From positions 1 to 64,000 of the forward strand of contig CP071065.1 in NCBI GenBank assembly GCA_017164015.1: a DNA stretch of 64,000 bases, read 5' to 3'. The notes under the pieces are model-generated. The model did not search any database. It was not told where the DNA came from and was given only the letters and a program-made list of their open reading frames with translations. This DNA is from Nostoc sp. UHCC 0702 (GTDB lineage: Bacteria > Cyanobacteriota > Cyanobacteriia > Cyanobacteriales > Nostocaceae). Positions 37,566-46,222 of this stretch are shown here, one piece after another. How positions within the stretch are numbered: the first letter of the stretch is position 1; every line of letters starts with the position of its first letter. A program made the position numbers and the translations under genes.

Positions 37566-37658
37566 AGGACTTACGCACGGACTACGATTTTACGTCCGGA
37601 GCGAGCTTAGCGTTGTAATCGCAAAAGCTTAGTTTTTCATCAATAGTGCGTAATTCCT
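37566..37658. repeat. 93-bp inverted-repeat element (AGGACTTACGCAC family), intact
   Basis: Ends AGGACTTACGCAC (37566-37578) and GTGCGTAATTCCT (37646-37658) flank a core with CTACGATTTTACG and GCAAAAGCTTAGTTTTTC. The same element, inverted and interrupted by another insertion, lies at 58604-58814. It sits in the gap between the convergent sfnB and rnz genes. AAAATCCAAAATTTAAAATC-type repeats follow it. Confidence 0.65.
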
Positions 37659-37724
37659 AAAATTATTTAATCCAAAATCCAAAATTTAAAATCTAAAATT
37701 CGGTGAAGCATTCAAAATCAACGG

Positions 37725-38672
37725 TTACGTTGACTCTACTTCCCTGCGTCTGGGGACATCATAAGTCATGAAATCATAAGCCATGTCTGTATTGAGAAAA
37801 ATTGCACGGGCTTCCTGAAGTAAATCCTTCAACTCCAAGGAATTTCCAGGAGCATAGCGGGGACTGAAATGAGTCATAATTAACCGATGCGCTTTAGCGA
37901 CTAAAGCTGTTTGTGCAGCCATTGTGGTTGTAGAATGCAACCGCTGAAAAGCCATGTCTGCATCTTGATGGGCAAAGGTAGCTTCATGAATTAAAACATC
38001 TGCATCTTGCGCCAATTCTACTGCGCCTTCACAATAAACTGTGTCTGTGCAATAAGCAATCTTGCGTCCAATTTCTGTTGGCCCGCACAGTTCTGTACCA
38101 TTAATCACTCGTCCATCGTTAAGGGTGACTGTTTCACCACGCTTGAGTTGACCGTAAATGCGACCAGGAGGAATTTGCAAAGCCTTGGCTTTTTCTACAT
38201 CAAAACGTCCTGTTCGGTCTTTTTCTGCTATACGGTAACCAAAGGCAGGAATGCGGTGGTGCAAAGACCCACAGCTAACAGTGAACTCATTATCTTCATA
38301 AATCACACCAGGACGGATGGCATGAACTTTGACAGGATAGGAAAAATGTGTATGGGAGTACCGACAAGCAGCTTGGATATATTCATTTAATCCAGCTGGG
38401 CCATAGATATCAACTCGTTCCACATTACCAGCTAAGCCGCAACTAGCCAGAAGTCCCATCAAGCCAAAAATGTGGTCGCCGTGCATGTGGGTGACAAAAA
38501 TTCGGGATAATTGGCTACTTTTCAGCTCACTCCGCAAAAGTTGATGCTGGGTACCTTCGCCACAGTCGAATAACCACAGCTCTGCCCGTTGGGGTAATCT
38601 GAGAGCAACGCTGGAAACATTGCGCCCTCTTGTAGGTACACCAGAACTCGTCCCTAAAAATGTTATCTGCAC
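37725..38672 (-). CDS. rnz: Ribonuclease Z
   Basis: A zinc-dependent endonuclease that trims the 3' ends of tRNA precursors. The 315 residues fit the short-form RNase Z. The metallo-beta-lactamase motif THMHGDH lies near residue 61-67, with downstream ligands in the C-terminal half (HEATF, MTHFSPRY). The N-terminus MQITFLGTSSGVPTRGRNVS is characteristic. The start codon is GTG at 38672, and the sequence it encodes is the family N-terminus, so it is trusted despite a weak ribosome-binding site. It is monocistronic and convergent with sfnB. Confidence 0.95.
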   Translation of the reverse strand: MQITFLGTSSGVPTRGRNVSSVALRLPQRAELWLFDCGEGTQHQLLRSELKSSQLSRIFVTHMHGDHIFGLMGLLASCGLAGNVERVDIYGPAGLNEYIQAACRYSHTHFSYPVKVHAIRPGVIYEDNEFTVSCGSLHHRIPAFGYRIAEKDRTGRFDVEKAKALQIPPGRIYGQLKRGETVTLNDGRVINGTELCGPTEIGRKIAYCTDTVYCEGAVELAQDADVLIHEATFAHQDADMAFQRLHSTTTMAAQTALVAKAHRLIMTHFSPRYAPGNSLELKDLLQEARAIFLNTDMAYDFMTYDVPRRREVEST

Positions 38673-39117
38673 AGCGTTCTTTGGCCTTCCTCTTGCTCAA
38701 TTGGACTGAAGAAAGGTTAAAGTATGAAGCATGAAGGATAAAAACTTTATCTTTTATTCTCGGTAAGATGAGCATAAATTGATAGAGAAATTTCAGCCCA
38801 GCATTTATTTTTCAAGCCCTAGGATTGCTCCTGAGGTTACATCCTTCATACTTTACACTTTACCCTTCTGTTGACGCTCTGTTTTCTATAGTGGCATGGT
38901 TGTTGAGCAAAATATTTATGGGAAAAAGTCGGTCAAGCATCGAAAGTATAGTTAAAAACCTTTTTTTGACTCTATTTTCATTGTTTCTTTCATGTCTCTA
39001 GGATGCAACTGCTTCTTTAAAGAGGTTTTTTCACTTTTGTTCAGATTAAAAAACGCATAATAATATCTTAATAGTGTAATATCTTTAACAAAGATTTTAA
39101 GTGAATAAGGATGGAGT
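38673..39117. other. Gap with inverted TGAAGGATGAAGC-type repeats
   Basis: GTATGAAGCATGAAGGAT (about 38721-38738) and its approximate complement ATCCTTCATACTTTAC (about 38841-38856) face each other over about 100 bp. The rest is AT-rich, upstream of the methyltransferase gene. No gene was seen. Confidence 0.45.
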
Positions 39118-39843
39118 ATGAAGACACAACTTATTTCTAAGGTATTACGGAAAGTGCGTCAGCGCGTATTTCCCCTACTGGGGATAGATGAAATAACTGG
39201 TACAAAAATATCGTCACGTAATGATTTGTTACATATAGGGACAGGTTATGGTGGCTGGGTGGTTCCGAAAGATTTACTCCAGGCAGAATCTATATGCTAC
39301 TGCGTCGGCTGTGGGGAAGACATTACATTTGATTTAGGGTTGATAGAAACATTTGACTGCCATGTATACGCTTTTGACCCTACTCCCCGCGCAATCAAGC
39401 ACGTCAGAGAACACGCTGCCCATTATGACCAATATCATTTCTTTGATATTGGGTTGTGGGATCAAGAGGAAAAATTAAGGTTTTACGCACCAAAAAATCT
39501 AGACCATGTATCACACTCAGCCTTAAATCTACAAAAAACCGAAGAATTTTTTGAGGCTAAAGTAGACAGACTGGCAAATATCATGCAGAAGAACGGGCAC
39601 ACTCACATTGACTTACTAAAACTAGATATTGAGGGAGCCGAGTATAAGGTCATAAACTCGATTATTGAAGATAAACTGGATATCAAAATATTATGTATTG
39701 AATACGACGAAGCTGGCATTCCCTTAGACACTAATTATAAGAACAGAATAAAACAGTCTGTAGCTAGCATACTTGACTCTGGATACTCAATGGTGTGCGC
39801 TCAAAATGTTGGTGGAAATTACACGTTTGTCAAACACGCGTAA
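39118..39843 (+). CDS. FkbM-family methyltransferase
   Basis: An SAM-dependent methyltransferase of the FkbM type, 241 residues. The SAM-binding region is CVGCGEDITFDLGLIE, then VYAFDPTPRAIKH. The FkbM signature is LLKLDIEGAEYKVINSI near 180, where Asp-Ile-Glu-Gly is typical. The family O-methylates sugars and natural products; substrates cannot be told from sequence. It stands alone between repeat gaps, and the nearby glycosyltransferases (42-45 kb) make a glycan substrate possible. A GATGGAGT ribosome-binding region directly precedes the ATG. Confidence 0.85.
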   Translation: MKTQLISKVLRKVRQRVFPLLGIDEITGTKISSRNDLLHIGTGYGGWVVPKDLLQAESICYCVGCGEDITFDLGLIETFDCHVYAFDPTPRAIKHVREHAAHYDQYHFFDIGLWDQEEKLRFYAPKNLDHVSHSALNLQKTEEFFEAKVDRLANIMQKNGHTHIDLLKLDIEGAEYKVINSIIEDKLDIKILCIEYDEAGIPLDTNYKNRIKQSVASILDSGYSMVCAQNVGGNYTFVKHA

Positions 39844-39855
39844 TAGTTTGTCAAC

Positions 39856-39958
39856 GCCGTTGCTGAATTTAAGTATGAAATTTCCAAATTTGATATTTGA
39901 AACTCTTACTCTCTGCGCCTCTGCTTGAGGTAAATTCATACCAGAATTCAGCAACGTC
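39856..39958. mobile_element. MITE-like element (GGCGTTGCTGAAT family), degraded
   Basis: Inverted ends GCCGTTGCTGAATTTAAG and the complement ending ATTCAGCAACGTC enclose about 100 bp containing CTCTGCGCCTCTGC. Flanks share GTCAAC (39850-39855 and 39961-39966), probably the remains of an 8-bp duplication. A cleaner copy is at 58631-58741. Confidence 0.55.
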
Positions 39959-40017
39959 AAGTCAACTAACCAAAGTAATAGTTCAGATCATCAGCAAAAA
40001 TCATCAGCAAAAATTTG

Positions 40018-40449
40018 TCAGCTGTTTGGTGATGTAATCTTACTCAAAACCCGATCGCGAATTACCATTAGTTGCTCTTCAGTGCTAACTGGGCTTCTTG
40101 GCGCTGGTATTTCCGTATTGGGCCAGGTGATTAAATCGTTGCAAGGACACAACAAAGCTGGCATACCCACATTTCGCATCGCTACTGGCATACTGCAACG
40201 ACTGCAAGGCGCTAATTCCCATGCTGGTGTCAATAGCTCAGCAATAGTTTCATGAGTACCCTCAAGGTGACATTCGCCTGATTCCGGCAGAAGAATTTGC
40301 TGCCAGCAAGCTTCAAATTCATCACTGTAGCGATCGCCTTTTAGCACTGGCTGAGGCACAAAGCTTGCCTGACCATTGCCCATCACTATTTTTTTGCCCA
40401 ACTGAAACCAGTAGGCAAGATATTTTTTAACTTCTTGTTTGGTTGCCAT
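40018..40449 (-). CDS. Conserved hypothetical protein with CxxC zinc-type motifs
   Basis: A 143-residue soluble protein. The C-terminal half has CSRCSMPVAMRNVGMPALLCPCND, a CxxC and a CxC about 20 residues apart, which suggests a structural zinc knuckle. The N-terminal half (KKYLAYWFQLGKKIVMGNG) is basic-aromatic. I do not recognise a named family, though such proteins occur across cyanobacteria. It lies 56 bp downstream of cobU on the same strand, so they may be co-transcribed; this gives no firm clue to function. The start ATG at 40449 is the only good one. Confidence 0.65.
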   Translation of the reverse strand: MATKQEVKKYLAYWFQLGKKIVMGNGQASFVPQPVLKGDRYSDEFEACWQQILLPESGECHLEGTHETIAELLTPAWELAPCSRCSMPVAMRNVGMPALLCPCNDLITWPNTEIPAPRSPVSTEEQLMVIRDRVLSKITSPNS

Positions 40450-40505
40450 AGCATAATTATAAAATTAATATGGGTCTATTTTGATATTAAATACTTAATT
40501 TGCTA

Positions 40506-41054
40506 TTAAGACTTTGGTGGTGGTAACGGCAAACCAAGAATGCTGAGATTCAACACATGACCACCAGTAACTAAATAGACAGCTTCACAAATTGTACTTA
40601 ACTGGCGCACCAAAGAACCCAGGCGATCGCGGAATGTCCGCCCCAGTGGATAAGCTGGCACAACGCCCCAACCGGTTTCTTCTGCTACAAATATCATATC
40701 AGCAGCAACGAGTTCCACAGTTTCTAACAACTCCAAGAGGGTGTTTTCCCAACTAGCCTCATCCTCTTCTAAAAGATTAGCTACCCAAGTCCCCAAAGAA
40801 TCTACCAAAAGGCAAGTGTCTGGTTTGGCATCGGCAAGAGTGGCAGATAGTTCCACTGGTACACAAAGCGTTACCCAGTCTTGGGGACGGCGTTTTTGAT
40901 GTTGTTGAATGCGTTGATGCCACTCTTCGTCAGTGGGATTTTCAGTAGCTGTTGCTACGTAAACAACGGCTTTCCCCGACTGCATTGCCAGAGTTTCCGC
41001 CCATTCACTTTTACCGGATCTTGCCGGCCCTGTGATCAGAATAACTTGACCCAA
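40506..41054 (-). CDS. cobU: Adenosylcobinamide kinase / adenosylcobinamide-phosphate guanylyltransferase
   Basis: A bifunctional enzyme of the late cobalamin pathway: it phosphorylates adenosylcobinamide and then adds GMP to give AdoCbi-GDP. The 182 residues match CobU/CobP. The P-loop GPARSGKS is at 9-16, followed by the family-typical YVATATENPTDEEWHQRIQQH with the guanylylated histidine region, and VDSLGTWVANLL. The first codon is TTG (41054), which gives the proper family N-terminus MGQVILITGPARSGKS. No other cobalamin gene is in the window. Confidence 0.93.
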   Translation of the reverse strand: MGQVILITGPARSGKSEWAETLAMQSGKAVVYVATATENPTDEEWHQRIQQHQKRRPQDWVTLCVPVELSATLADAKPDTCLLVDSLGTWVANLLEEDEASWENTLLELLETVELVAADMIFVAEETGWGVVPAYPLGRTFRDRLGSLVRQLSTICEAVYLVTGGHVLNLSILGLPLPPPKS

Positions 41055-41490
41055 AAACTGTTTCCTTAGTTTAGAACTTACGCAACTGGCACACTAAATA
41101 AAGATTAGGGTTGTCAACAGTCCACAGTCAATAGTCAAGTCGTTGGGTGTCGGCTGTGGGGGTAGTTGAGGAAACTCTCAACTGTACTTGAGACTAAGAA
41201 GCAGAAAATGATTTAGAAAAGCTGAGTTGAGAACAACCAATGCAAAAAATCTAAAACGTGAGAAATTTAGACTAAAATTGAACTTTTGACTATTGACAGC
41301 CTCAACTAAAAATTTCTGACAATCCGCTTCAGTTTTGTTTGCAACATTGTTGCTCATAAATAACTTTTAAGAGATAAAATTAACACCAGCATTCTTTATG
41401 CCAAAATTGGCAAAAGCTAAAAATCTCAAAAAACCCATTCATTTTGAATTATTCAATATTAGTGGGGTCAGCAAATTTTAGGTTATTTTT
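41055..41490. other. Gap with CAACAGTC heptamers
   Basis: It holds GTCAACAGTCCACAGTCAAT-type repeats (about 41113-41140). A GACTATTGACAGCCTCAA tract (41289-41306) also occurs, slightly changed, near 24981. The rest is AT-rich and lies between divergent cobU and the hypothetical gene. Confidence 0.45.
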
Positions 41491-42309
41491 ATGAAAGCAG
41501 GTATAAAACGTATTGAAGCAACTCTACACGATTTAGGGAATCGTAGCATAGATTCAGCCGAAGCAAGTGATTCCACAAAGCGATCTTTTTCGTTTAGGAT
41601 TAGTGTTGGAGCAACGGAGGCTGTAGCGGAGGCTGATACCGTAACTCAGGAGCAAACAAACACCCAAGTACAAGCAGATCGCACAGGTACAGACTCTCAA
41701 GGTGATTTTACTCCTGAACAGAATATATTTGCTCAGCACAGCCAAGAGGTGCAGACCTTTCCTGCACAAGATGACGGTAGTAAAACACCCAGCCTGCCAA
41801 AGTTCAAAAATCCTACCTTCAGTAGCCATCGCCACGGAGCTAATCCAGCATTGGCGATGAATCTCTTGCAAGAAATTCAGGAACATGTGGCTGGTTGGCA
41901 GCAAGAGCTACAAACAATTTTGCAGCAGATACAAGACACATATCTAGAAGGGCCAATTGTCAACGGATGGTTAGAATCTAATCCACAAGAACTAGAACAA
42001 GGAGGAACTGCCACACTGCGCCATGCAGAAGTTGACCGCCTGATGGACTATGTGGAAGAAATTTGTGCGCCAGGGGCGAAAGTCTCTTATAAATCTTCTC
42101 GTACAGGTTATCGCCTCTGCGGTTTGGATAGTTCTGGTAAACTCTGGTCACGTCCATGCCCACCAGATCAAGTACCCACTGTGAGCATGGCCATCGCTCG
42201 TCATCAAAAGTTACGTCAACTATTGGTACGCAAGCAATACCTGGAAACCCGACTCAGTCAACTGGCTGAAACTTTAGTGATTTTACACAGTCATATCCAA
42301 CAAGCTTAA
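41491..42309 (+). CDS. Conserved hypothetical protein (272 aa)
   Basis: A soluble protein in two parts. The first ~115 residues are low-complexity, rich in Thr, Gln and Glu, and probably disordered. The second part is ordered: helical LLQEIQEHVAGWQQELQTIL, then VDRLMDYVEEICAPGAKVSY, a short beta region (GYRLCGLDSSGKLWSRPCPPDQV) and a closing coiled coil (KLRQLLVRKQYLETRLSQLAE). I recognise it only as a cyanobacterial type of unknown function. It precedes the glycosyltransferases by 138 bp on the same strand but need not share their role. Confidence 0.65.
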   Translation: MKAGIKRIEATLHDLGNRSIDSAEASDSTKRSFSFRISVGATEAVAEADTVTQEQTNTQVQADRTGTDSQGDFTPEQNIFAQHSQEVQTFPAQDDGSKTPSLPKFKNPTFSSHRHGANPALAMNLLQEIQEHVAGWQQELQTILQQIQDTYLEGPIVNGWLESNPQELEQGGTATLRHAEVDRLMDYVEEICAPGAKVSYKSSRTGYRLCGLDSSGKLWSRPCPPDQVPTVSMAIARHQKLRQLLVRKQYLETRLSQLAETLVILHSHIQQA

Positions 42310-42447
42310 AGTTTTCAAGAGTATTTCCGAAAAATCTCGGTTGGTGAGTGAGGAATTTTTGGTATAGATTAACCCTCAACAGGCAATTGTTGGATTTAGG
42401 ATTTTAATTAAATTAAAATTTTAAATCTCAAATCAAAAATTAAACTT

Positions 42448-43380
42448 ATGCCAGACACCCAAATCTCTGCCATTATCTGTACTCACAATCGAGATACCTA
42501 TTTAGGTGCAGCGATTGATAGTCTATTGGCGCAGGATTTTGCACCTGACTTTGAAGTGATAGTAGTCGATAATGGTTCTAGCGATCGCACCCGCTCAGTT
42601 GTAGAACAAAGGGCCGGCAATCACCGCTTGAAGTATGTCTTTGAACCCACCATTGGCTTGTCTGTTGCCCGCAATACTGGGGCAAGAGTTGCTAGTGCTA
42701 AAATTCTCGCTTATTTAGATGATGATGCAGTCGCCAGTACTCACTGGCTGCAAGTTTTATATTCTGCCTATATAAATAATTCTACTCTAGCGATCGCAGG
42801 TGGCAAAGTCACTCTTTTATGGCCTCAAGATATCCAACAACCACGGTGGCTATCTCCTGGGCTAGCTGGAAATTTGGGAGCATATGACTTGGGCGACAGT
42901 AGCATCTACATCCAACAGCCTTCTTTAACCCCCAGAGGCTTGAATTACTCTATACGCCGCAGTTTCCTGGAAGAAATCGGTGGTTTTGATCCTCATCTTG
43001 GTCGAGTGGGGAAAAACTTACTATCCAATGAAGAACTGCAAATGACCGAGTTTGCTATACAGCGTGGTTGGCAAGTCGCTTATCTTCCCGAAGCTTTAGT
43101 GGCTCACAATGTCGCGCCAGAACGTCTCAAACGCTCTTGGTTTTTAAACCGAGGCTGGTGGCAGGGTATAAGTGAGTGTTATCGAGAACAACTCTCTGGT
43201 AAAGCTGGTATTGGTCAGTTACAGCGCGGCAGCGAACGTTTTTTGCGTGGGTTATATAAAGCATTGCAATATTTTTCCGACCCAGCAGAACGCTTTGATA
43301 AACTTGTGTATGCCTATGCTCAGGTGGGTTACTTAAATGCTGCTATTAAAGGTCTGCTGTTCACATCAAATAAAAAATAA
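42448..43380 (+). CDS. Family 2 glycosyltransferase
   Basis: A GT-A fold sugar transferase, 310 residues. The N-terminal ISAIICTHNRDTYLGAAIDSLLAQ with VVDNGSSDRT binds the nucleotide, AYLDDDAV is the metal-binding DxD, and NEELQM in the second half supplies the likely catalytic acid. A basic C-terminal tail and a hydrophobic end suggest peripheral membrane binding. It begins a same-strand trio with the next GT2 gene (8 bp later) and an acetyltransferase, which looks like a small surface-polysaccharide group. Sugar specificity cannot be read. The ATG has only a weak upstream site. Confidence 0.88.
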   Translation: MPDTQISAIICTHNRDTYLGAAIDSLLAQDFAPDFEVIVVDNGSSDRTRSVVEQRAGNHRLKYVFEPTIGLSVARNTGARVASAKILAYLDDDAVASTHWLQVLYSAYINNSTLAIAGGKVTLLWPQDIQQPRWLSPGLAGNLGAYDLGDSSIYIQQPSLTPRGLNYSIRRSFLEEIGGFDPHLGRVGKNLLSNEELQMTEFAIQRGWQVAYLPEALVAHNVAPERLKRSWFLNRGWWQGISECYREQLSGKAGIGQLQRGSERFLRGLYKALQYFSDPAERFDKLVYAYAQVGYLNAAIKGLLFTSNKK

Positions 43381-43388
43381 GAACTGAT

Positions 43389-44330
43389 ATGTTATCTAAA
43401 ATTCCAGTTTCTGTACTCATTCCCGCAAAAAACGAAGAAGCAAATTTACCTGCTTGTCTCGCTAGCCTCACTAGAGCAGATGAAATATTTATCGTCGATT
43501 CTCAAAGTACTGATAAGAGTGCTGAAATTGCTAAAAATTACGGTGCAAATATCGTACAATTCAACTTTAATGGTCGTTGGCCGAAAAAGAAAAATTGGTC
43601 TTTAGATAATTTGCCTTTTCGCAATGAATGGGTGCTGATTGTAGATTGTGATGAACGTATTACTCCGGAATTGTGGTCAGAAATTGCCCAAGCAATTGAA
43701 AATCAGGAATATACAGGTTACTACCTCAACCGCCGCGTATTTTTCTTAGGAAAATGGATTCGCCACGGTGGTAAATATCCTGATTGGAATCTGCGTTTAT
43801 TTAAGCATAAACAAGGTCGTTACGAAAACCTGAATACAGAAGATATTCCCAACACAGGCGATAACGAAGTTCACGAACATGTCATTTTGCAAGGGAAAGT
43901 CGGATATCTGAAAAATGATATGCTTCATGAAGATTTCCGTGACCTTTTCCACTGGTTAGAAAGACACAACCGTTATTCTAATTGGGAAGCTCGTGTTTAT
44001 TTCAATCTGCTAACAGGTCAAGGTGACAGCGGCACTATTGGTGCAAATCTATTTGGAGATGCAGTGCAACGCAAGCGCTTTTTGAAAAAAGTATGGGTAC
44101 ATTTGCCATTTAAACCATTTTTACGGTTTGTTTTGTTCTACATTATTCAGCGTGGTTTTTTGGACGGCAAAGCGGGATATATTTATGCACGGTTGTTAAG
44201 TCAATATGAATATCAAATTGGAGTCAAACTTTACGAGTTACGCAGCTGTGGCGGTAAGCTCAATACGACAACTACATCTAAGCCTTTAGCATCATCTCTA
44301 ACTCAAGAAATTGGGCAAACAGTGAGTTGA
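43389..44330 (+). CDS. Family 2 glycosyltransferase (lipopolysaccharide-core type)
   Basis: A 313-residue GT2 protein resembling the WaaE/KdtX group. VSVLIPAKNEEANLPACLASL opens the fold, DEIFIVDSQSTDKSAEIAKNYGA and GRWPKKKNWSLDN follow, and LIVDCDERITPELW holds the DxD region. Later come WIRHGGKYPDWNLRLFK and NEVHEHV. A hydrophobic segment near 235-250 (FKPFLRFVLFYIIQRGFLDGKAGY) suggests membrane contact. The 8-bp gap after the preceding gene makes an operon nearly certain. The last residues (QEIGQTVS) end directly at a repeat array, so the native C-terminus may have been clipped. Confidence 0.88.
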   Translation: MLSKIPVSVLIPAKNEEANLPACLASLTRADEIFIVDSQSTDKSAEIAKNYGANIVQFNFNGRWPKKKNWSLDNLPFRNEWVLIVDCDERITPELWSEIAQAIENQEYTGYYLNRRVFFLGKWIRHGGKYPDWNLRLFKHKQGRYENLNTEDIPNTGDNEVHEHVILQGKVGYLKNDMLHEDFRDLFHWLERHNRYSNWEARVYFNLLTGQGDSGTIGANLFGDAVQRKRFLKKVWVHLPFKPFLRFVLFYIIQRGFLDGKAGYIYARLLSQYEYQIGVKLYELRSCGGKLNTTTTSKPLASSLTQEIGQTVS

Positions 44331-44474
44331 GCAGGGGAGCAGGGGAGCAGGGGAGTAGGGGAGCAGGGGAGCAGGGGAGCAGGGGAGCAGGGGGATGAGG
44401 AAGAAATAATAACTACTCCTGCTTTCTGACAACTGACAACTGACAACTGACAACTGACAACTGACAACTGACAA
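44329..44474. repeat. GCAGGGGA octamer array and CTGACAA heptamer array
   Basis: About eight GCAGGGGA units (44331-44393) and, after a short spacer, seven CTGACAA units (44427-44474). The arrays fill the gap between the second glycosyltransferase and the acetyltransferase and run up to the latter's ATG. Confidence 0.8.
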
Positions 44475-45041
44475 ATGACTAACGACAAACCCTTCGTAGA
44501 TTTACGCAAATATGACCAATCCTGGTTTGATCGGGGACGACCAGGTTGGTATATTTTGCTATGGTGGTTTGTACAGGCGATCGCCTTTCCCTTGACTCCT
44601 CAACCGCTGAATATTCTGCGTCGTGGTTTACTGAGGCTGTTTGGAGCTAATATTGGCAAAGGTGTATTTATTCGACCCACCGCACGCTTTACTTATCCTT
44701 GGAAAATTACCATTGGTGACTACAGTTGGGTTGGAGATGACGTAGTTTTCTACAGCCTCGACGAAATTCACATCGGTGAACACTGCGTAATTTCTCAGGA
44801 AACTTACTTATGTACTGGTAGCCATGATATCCAAGACCCTGCCTTTGGCTTAAAAACAGCCAGCATTACCATTGGCAATGGAGCATGGGTAGCAGCAGAT
44901 TGTTTCGTGGGGCCAGGAGTACAAATCGGCGCTAATGCTGTCATTGGCGCTCGCAGTAGTGTTTTTAGTCACATGCCTTCTGGACAGGTTTGCTTAGGAA
45001 GCCCCTGTCGTCCCCGATATCCAAGGCTAGGGAGTCAATAG
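44475..45041 (+). CDS. Hexapeptide-repeat acetyltransferase (WcaF-like)
   Basis: A trimeric left-handed beta-helix acyltransferase of 188 residues, like the colanic-acid acetyltransferase WcaF. The N-terminal half has a hydrophobic patch (PGWYILLWWFVQAIAF). Hexapeptide repeats run from about 60 to 170 (IGDYSWVGDDVVFYSL, IGEHCVISQETYLCTGSHD with the catalytic-type His, IGNGAWVAADCFVGPGVQIG). It should transfer an acetyl group from acetyl-CoA to a sugar during polysaccharide assembly, in line with the two upstream glycosyltransferases. The ATG sits at the end of a heptamer array, so no normal ribosome-binding site is visible. Confidence 0.88.
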   Translation: MTNDKPFVDLRKYDQSWFDRGRPGWYILLWWFVQAIAFPLTPQPLNILRRGLLRLFGANIGKGVFIRPTARFTYPWKITIGDYSWVGDDVVFYSLDEIHIGEHCVISQETYLCTGSHDIQDPAFGLKTASITIGNGAWVAADCFVGPGVQIGANAVIGARSSVFSHMPSGQVCLGSPCRPRYPRLGSQ

Positions 45042-45042
45042 T

Positions 45043-45160
45043 AAGTGGTCAGTTCTCAGTGGTCATTTGTCAGTGGTCAGGGGTTTTTTCTCCCCTGCTC
45101 CCCTGCTCCCCTGCTCCCCTGCTCCCCTGCTCCCCATCTCCCCTGCTCCCCTGCTCCTCA
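45043..45160. repeat. CAGTGGT heptamers and CTCCCCTG octamers between convergent genes
   Basis: GTGGTCAGTTCTCAGTGGTC units (45044-45080) are followed by about eight CTCCCCTG octamers to 45155. They separate the acetyltransferase from the DUF928 gene. Confidence 0.75.
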
Positions 45161-45166
45161 TTTATA

Positions 45167-45958
45167 CTAGGGTTTTTCTAAAAGAATTGGTTTGTCTGCC
45201 ACGTCATCTAAGCTGATGCTGCTCAGCAAATTTTTCCACTCTGTCTTGAGTGCCGCATCTTGGGGATTTTGTTGACGTAATTGTGCCAGCGTGGAGAGTG
45301 CATTGTACCAAATCCCGTTTTGGACATAGATAGTAAACTGCTGTAGAGGCGTTGCTCTTTTTAGCTGTTGGGCAATTGCTGGCTTGAGGCTAACCCGTTG
45401 TACCACCCCTTTAATGAAAATGGGGGGTGATGTCTGGTCTGCATAACAGCGGATATTCACAAACCAGTGGTATTGTTTGCCTATTGTTAAAGAGGGAGCG
45501 TTCGCAGGCAGAGAAATACTAATGACTCCTGGCTGAGCCGGTAAAGCGATCGGTTTTTCGTAGATAGGGCTTAAATCCTCATCTTGCAGCACAAATTCAG
45601 TAGTAAAGGCACAATCTTTGGTAGCAGAATCTTTGGTATATGGTGTATATACCCAAAGGGTTGGGTTTGCGTCAGTTGTCAATCCCCAAACATTAGTCAC
45701 TGAGCCATTCTTAGTAAAAGGTACTAAAGCAGTCAATTGTGGACAAAATTGCAATAGACACTCGTCCCGCGTGGCTCCACCACGGGGGCGGCCTCCTGGA
45801 GGATTATCTGTTGGAGGTTGCGGCCACGAAGGGGGTGTAGTTTGGGCAATAGTCCCCACACTACGAGCAGAAGTTAGAGGTGGTGGTGTTGCCAATAACA
45901 AGGTCTGACTAGCCACAAAAGTTGTGTAGCTAAGAGCTAATGTTAAAAATAGTTTCAT
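45167..45958 (-). CDS. DUF928 family exported protein
   Basis: A 263-residue protein with an N-terminal signal peptide (LTLALSYTTFVASQTLLLA). A Pro/Gly-rich stretch PPGGRPRGGATRDEC follows, then a beta-rich domain (TLWVYTPYTKDSATKDCAF, GKQYHWFVNIRCYADQ) and a helical end (GIWYNALSTLAQLRQQNP). This is the DUF928 layout seen across cyanobacteria; the function is unknown and a periplasmic place is likely. It is last of four same-strand genes: CHAT-TPR, DUF1822, CHAT-CHASE2 and DUF928. Such genes tend to occur together in cyanobacteria, which I recall from family knowledge rather than from this sequence. Confidence 0.85.
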   Translation of the reverse strand: MKLFLTLALSYTTFVASQTLLLATPPPLTSARSVGTIAQTTPPSWPQPPTDNPPGGRPRGGATRDECLLQFCPQLTALVPFTKNGSVTNVWGLTTDANPTLWVYTPYTKDSATKDCAFTTEFVLQDEDLSPIYEKPIALPAQPGVISISLPANAPSLTIGKQYHWFVNIRCYADQTSPPIFIKGVVQRVSLKPAIAQQLKRATPLQQFTIYVQNGIWYNALSTLAQLRQQNPQDAALKTEWKNLLSSISLDDVADKPILLEKP

Positions 45959-46222
45959 AGTTGGATTTTGGATTTTGGTGTTTAGATTTTAGATTGGAAA
46001 TTGCTTATTTCATGTGACAGTTGCGTAAGCCCTATCAGTATTAAATTTACAACCAACATATTAAGTTTGTAGTAGTCCTAAATAATTTTTGAGATCTGTT
46101 CTCTTTCCCTGAGCTTCCTATCCTGGGGGTTCTGTTTTGAAGTACAGCTGAAAGCCCCATATCTACCTTCAAAAAAACTGCTCACGACTCAAATAAGATT
46201 GCTATGGAATGTTGGCTAATTC

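Noticed and set aside
42448..44330. One of the GT2 genes as hpnI
   Set aside because: They resemble general and LPS-core GT2 enzymes, lack the HpnI/ceramide-glucosyltransferase membrane layout and sit with an acetyltransferase, not with hpnJ-hpnK.
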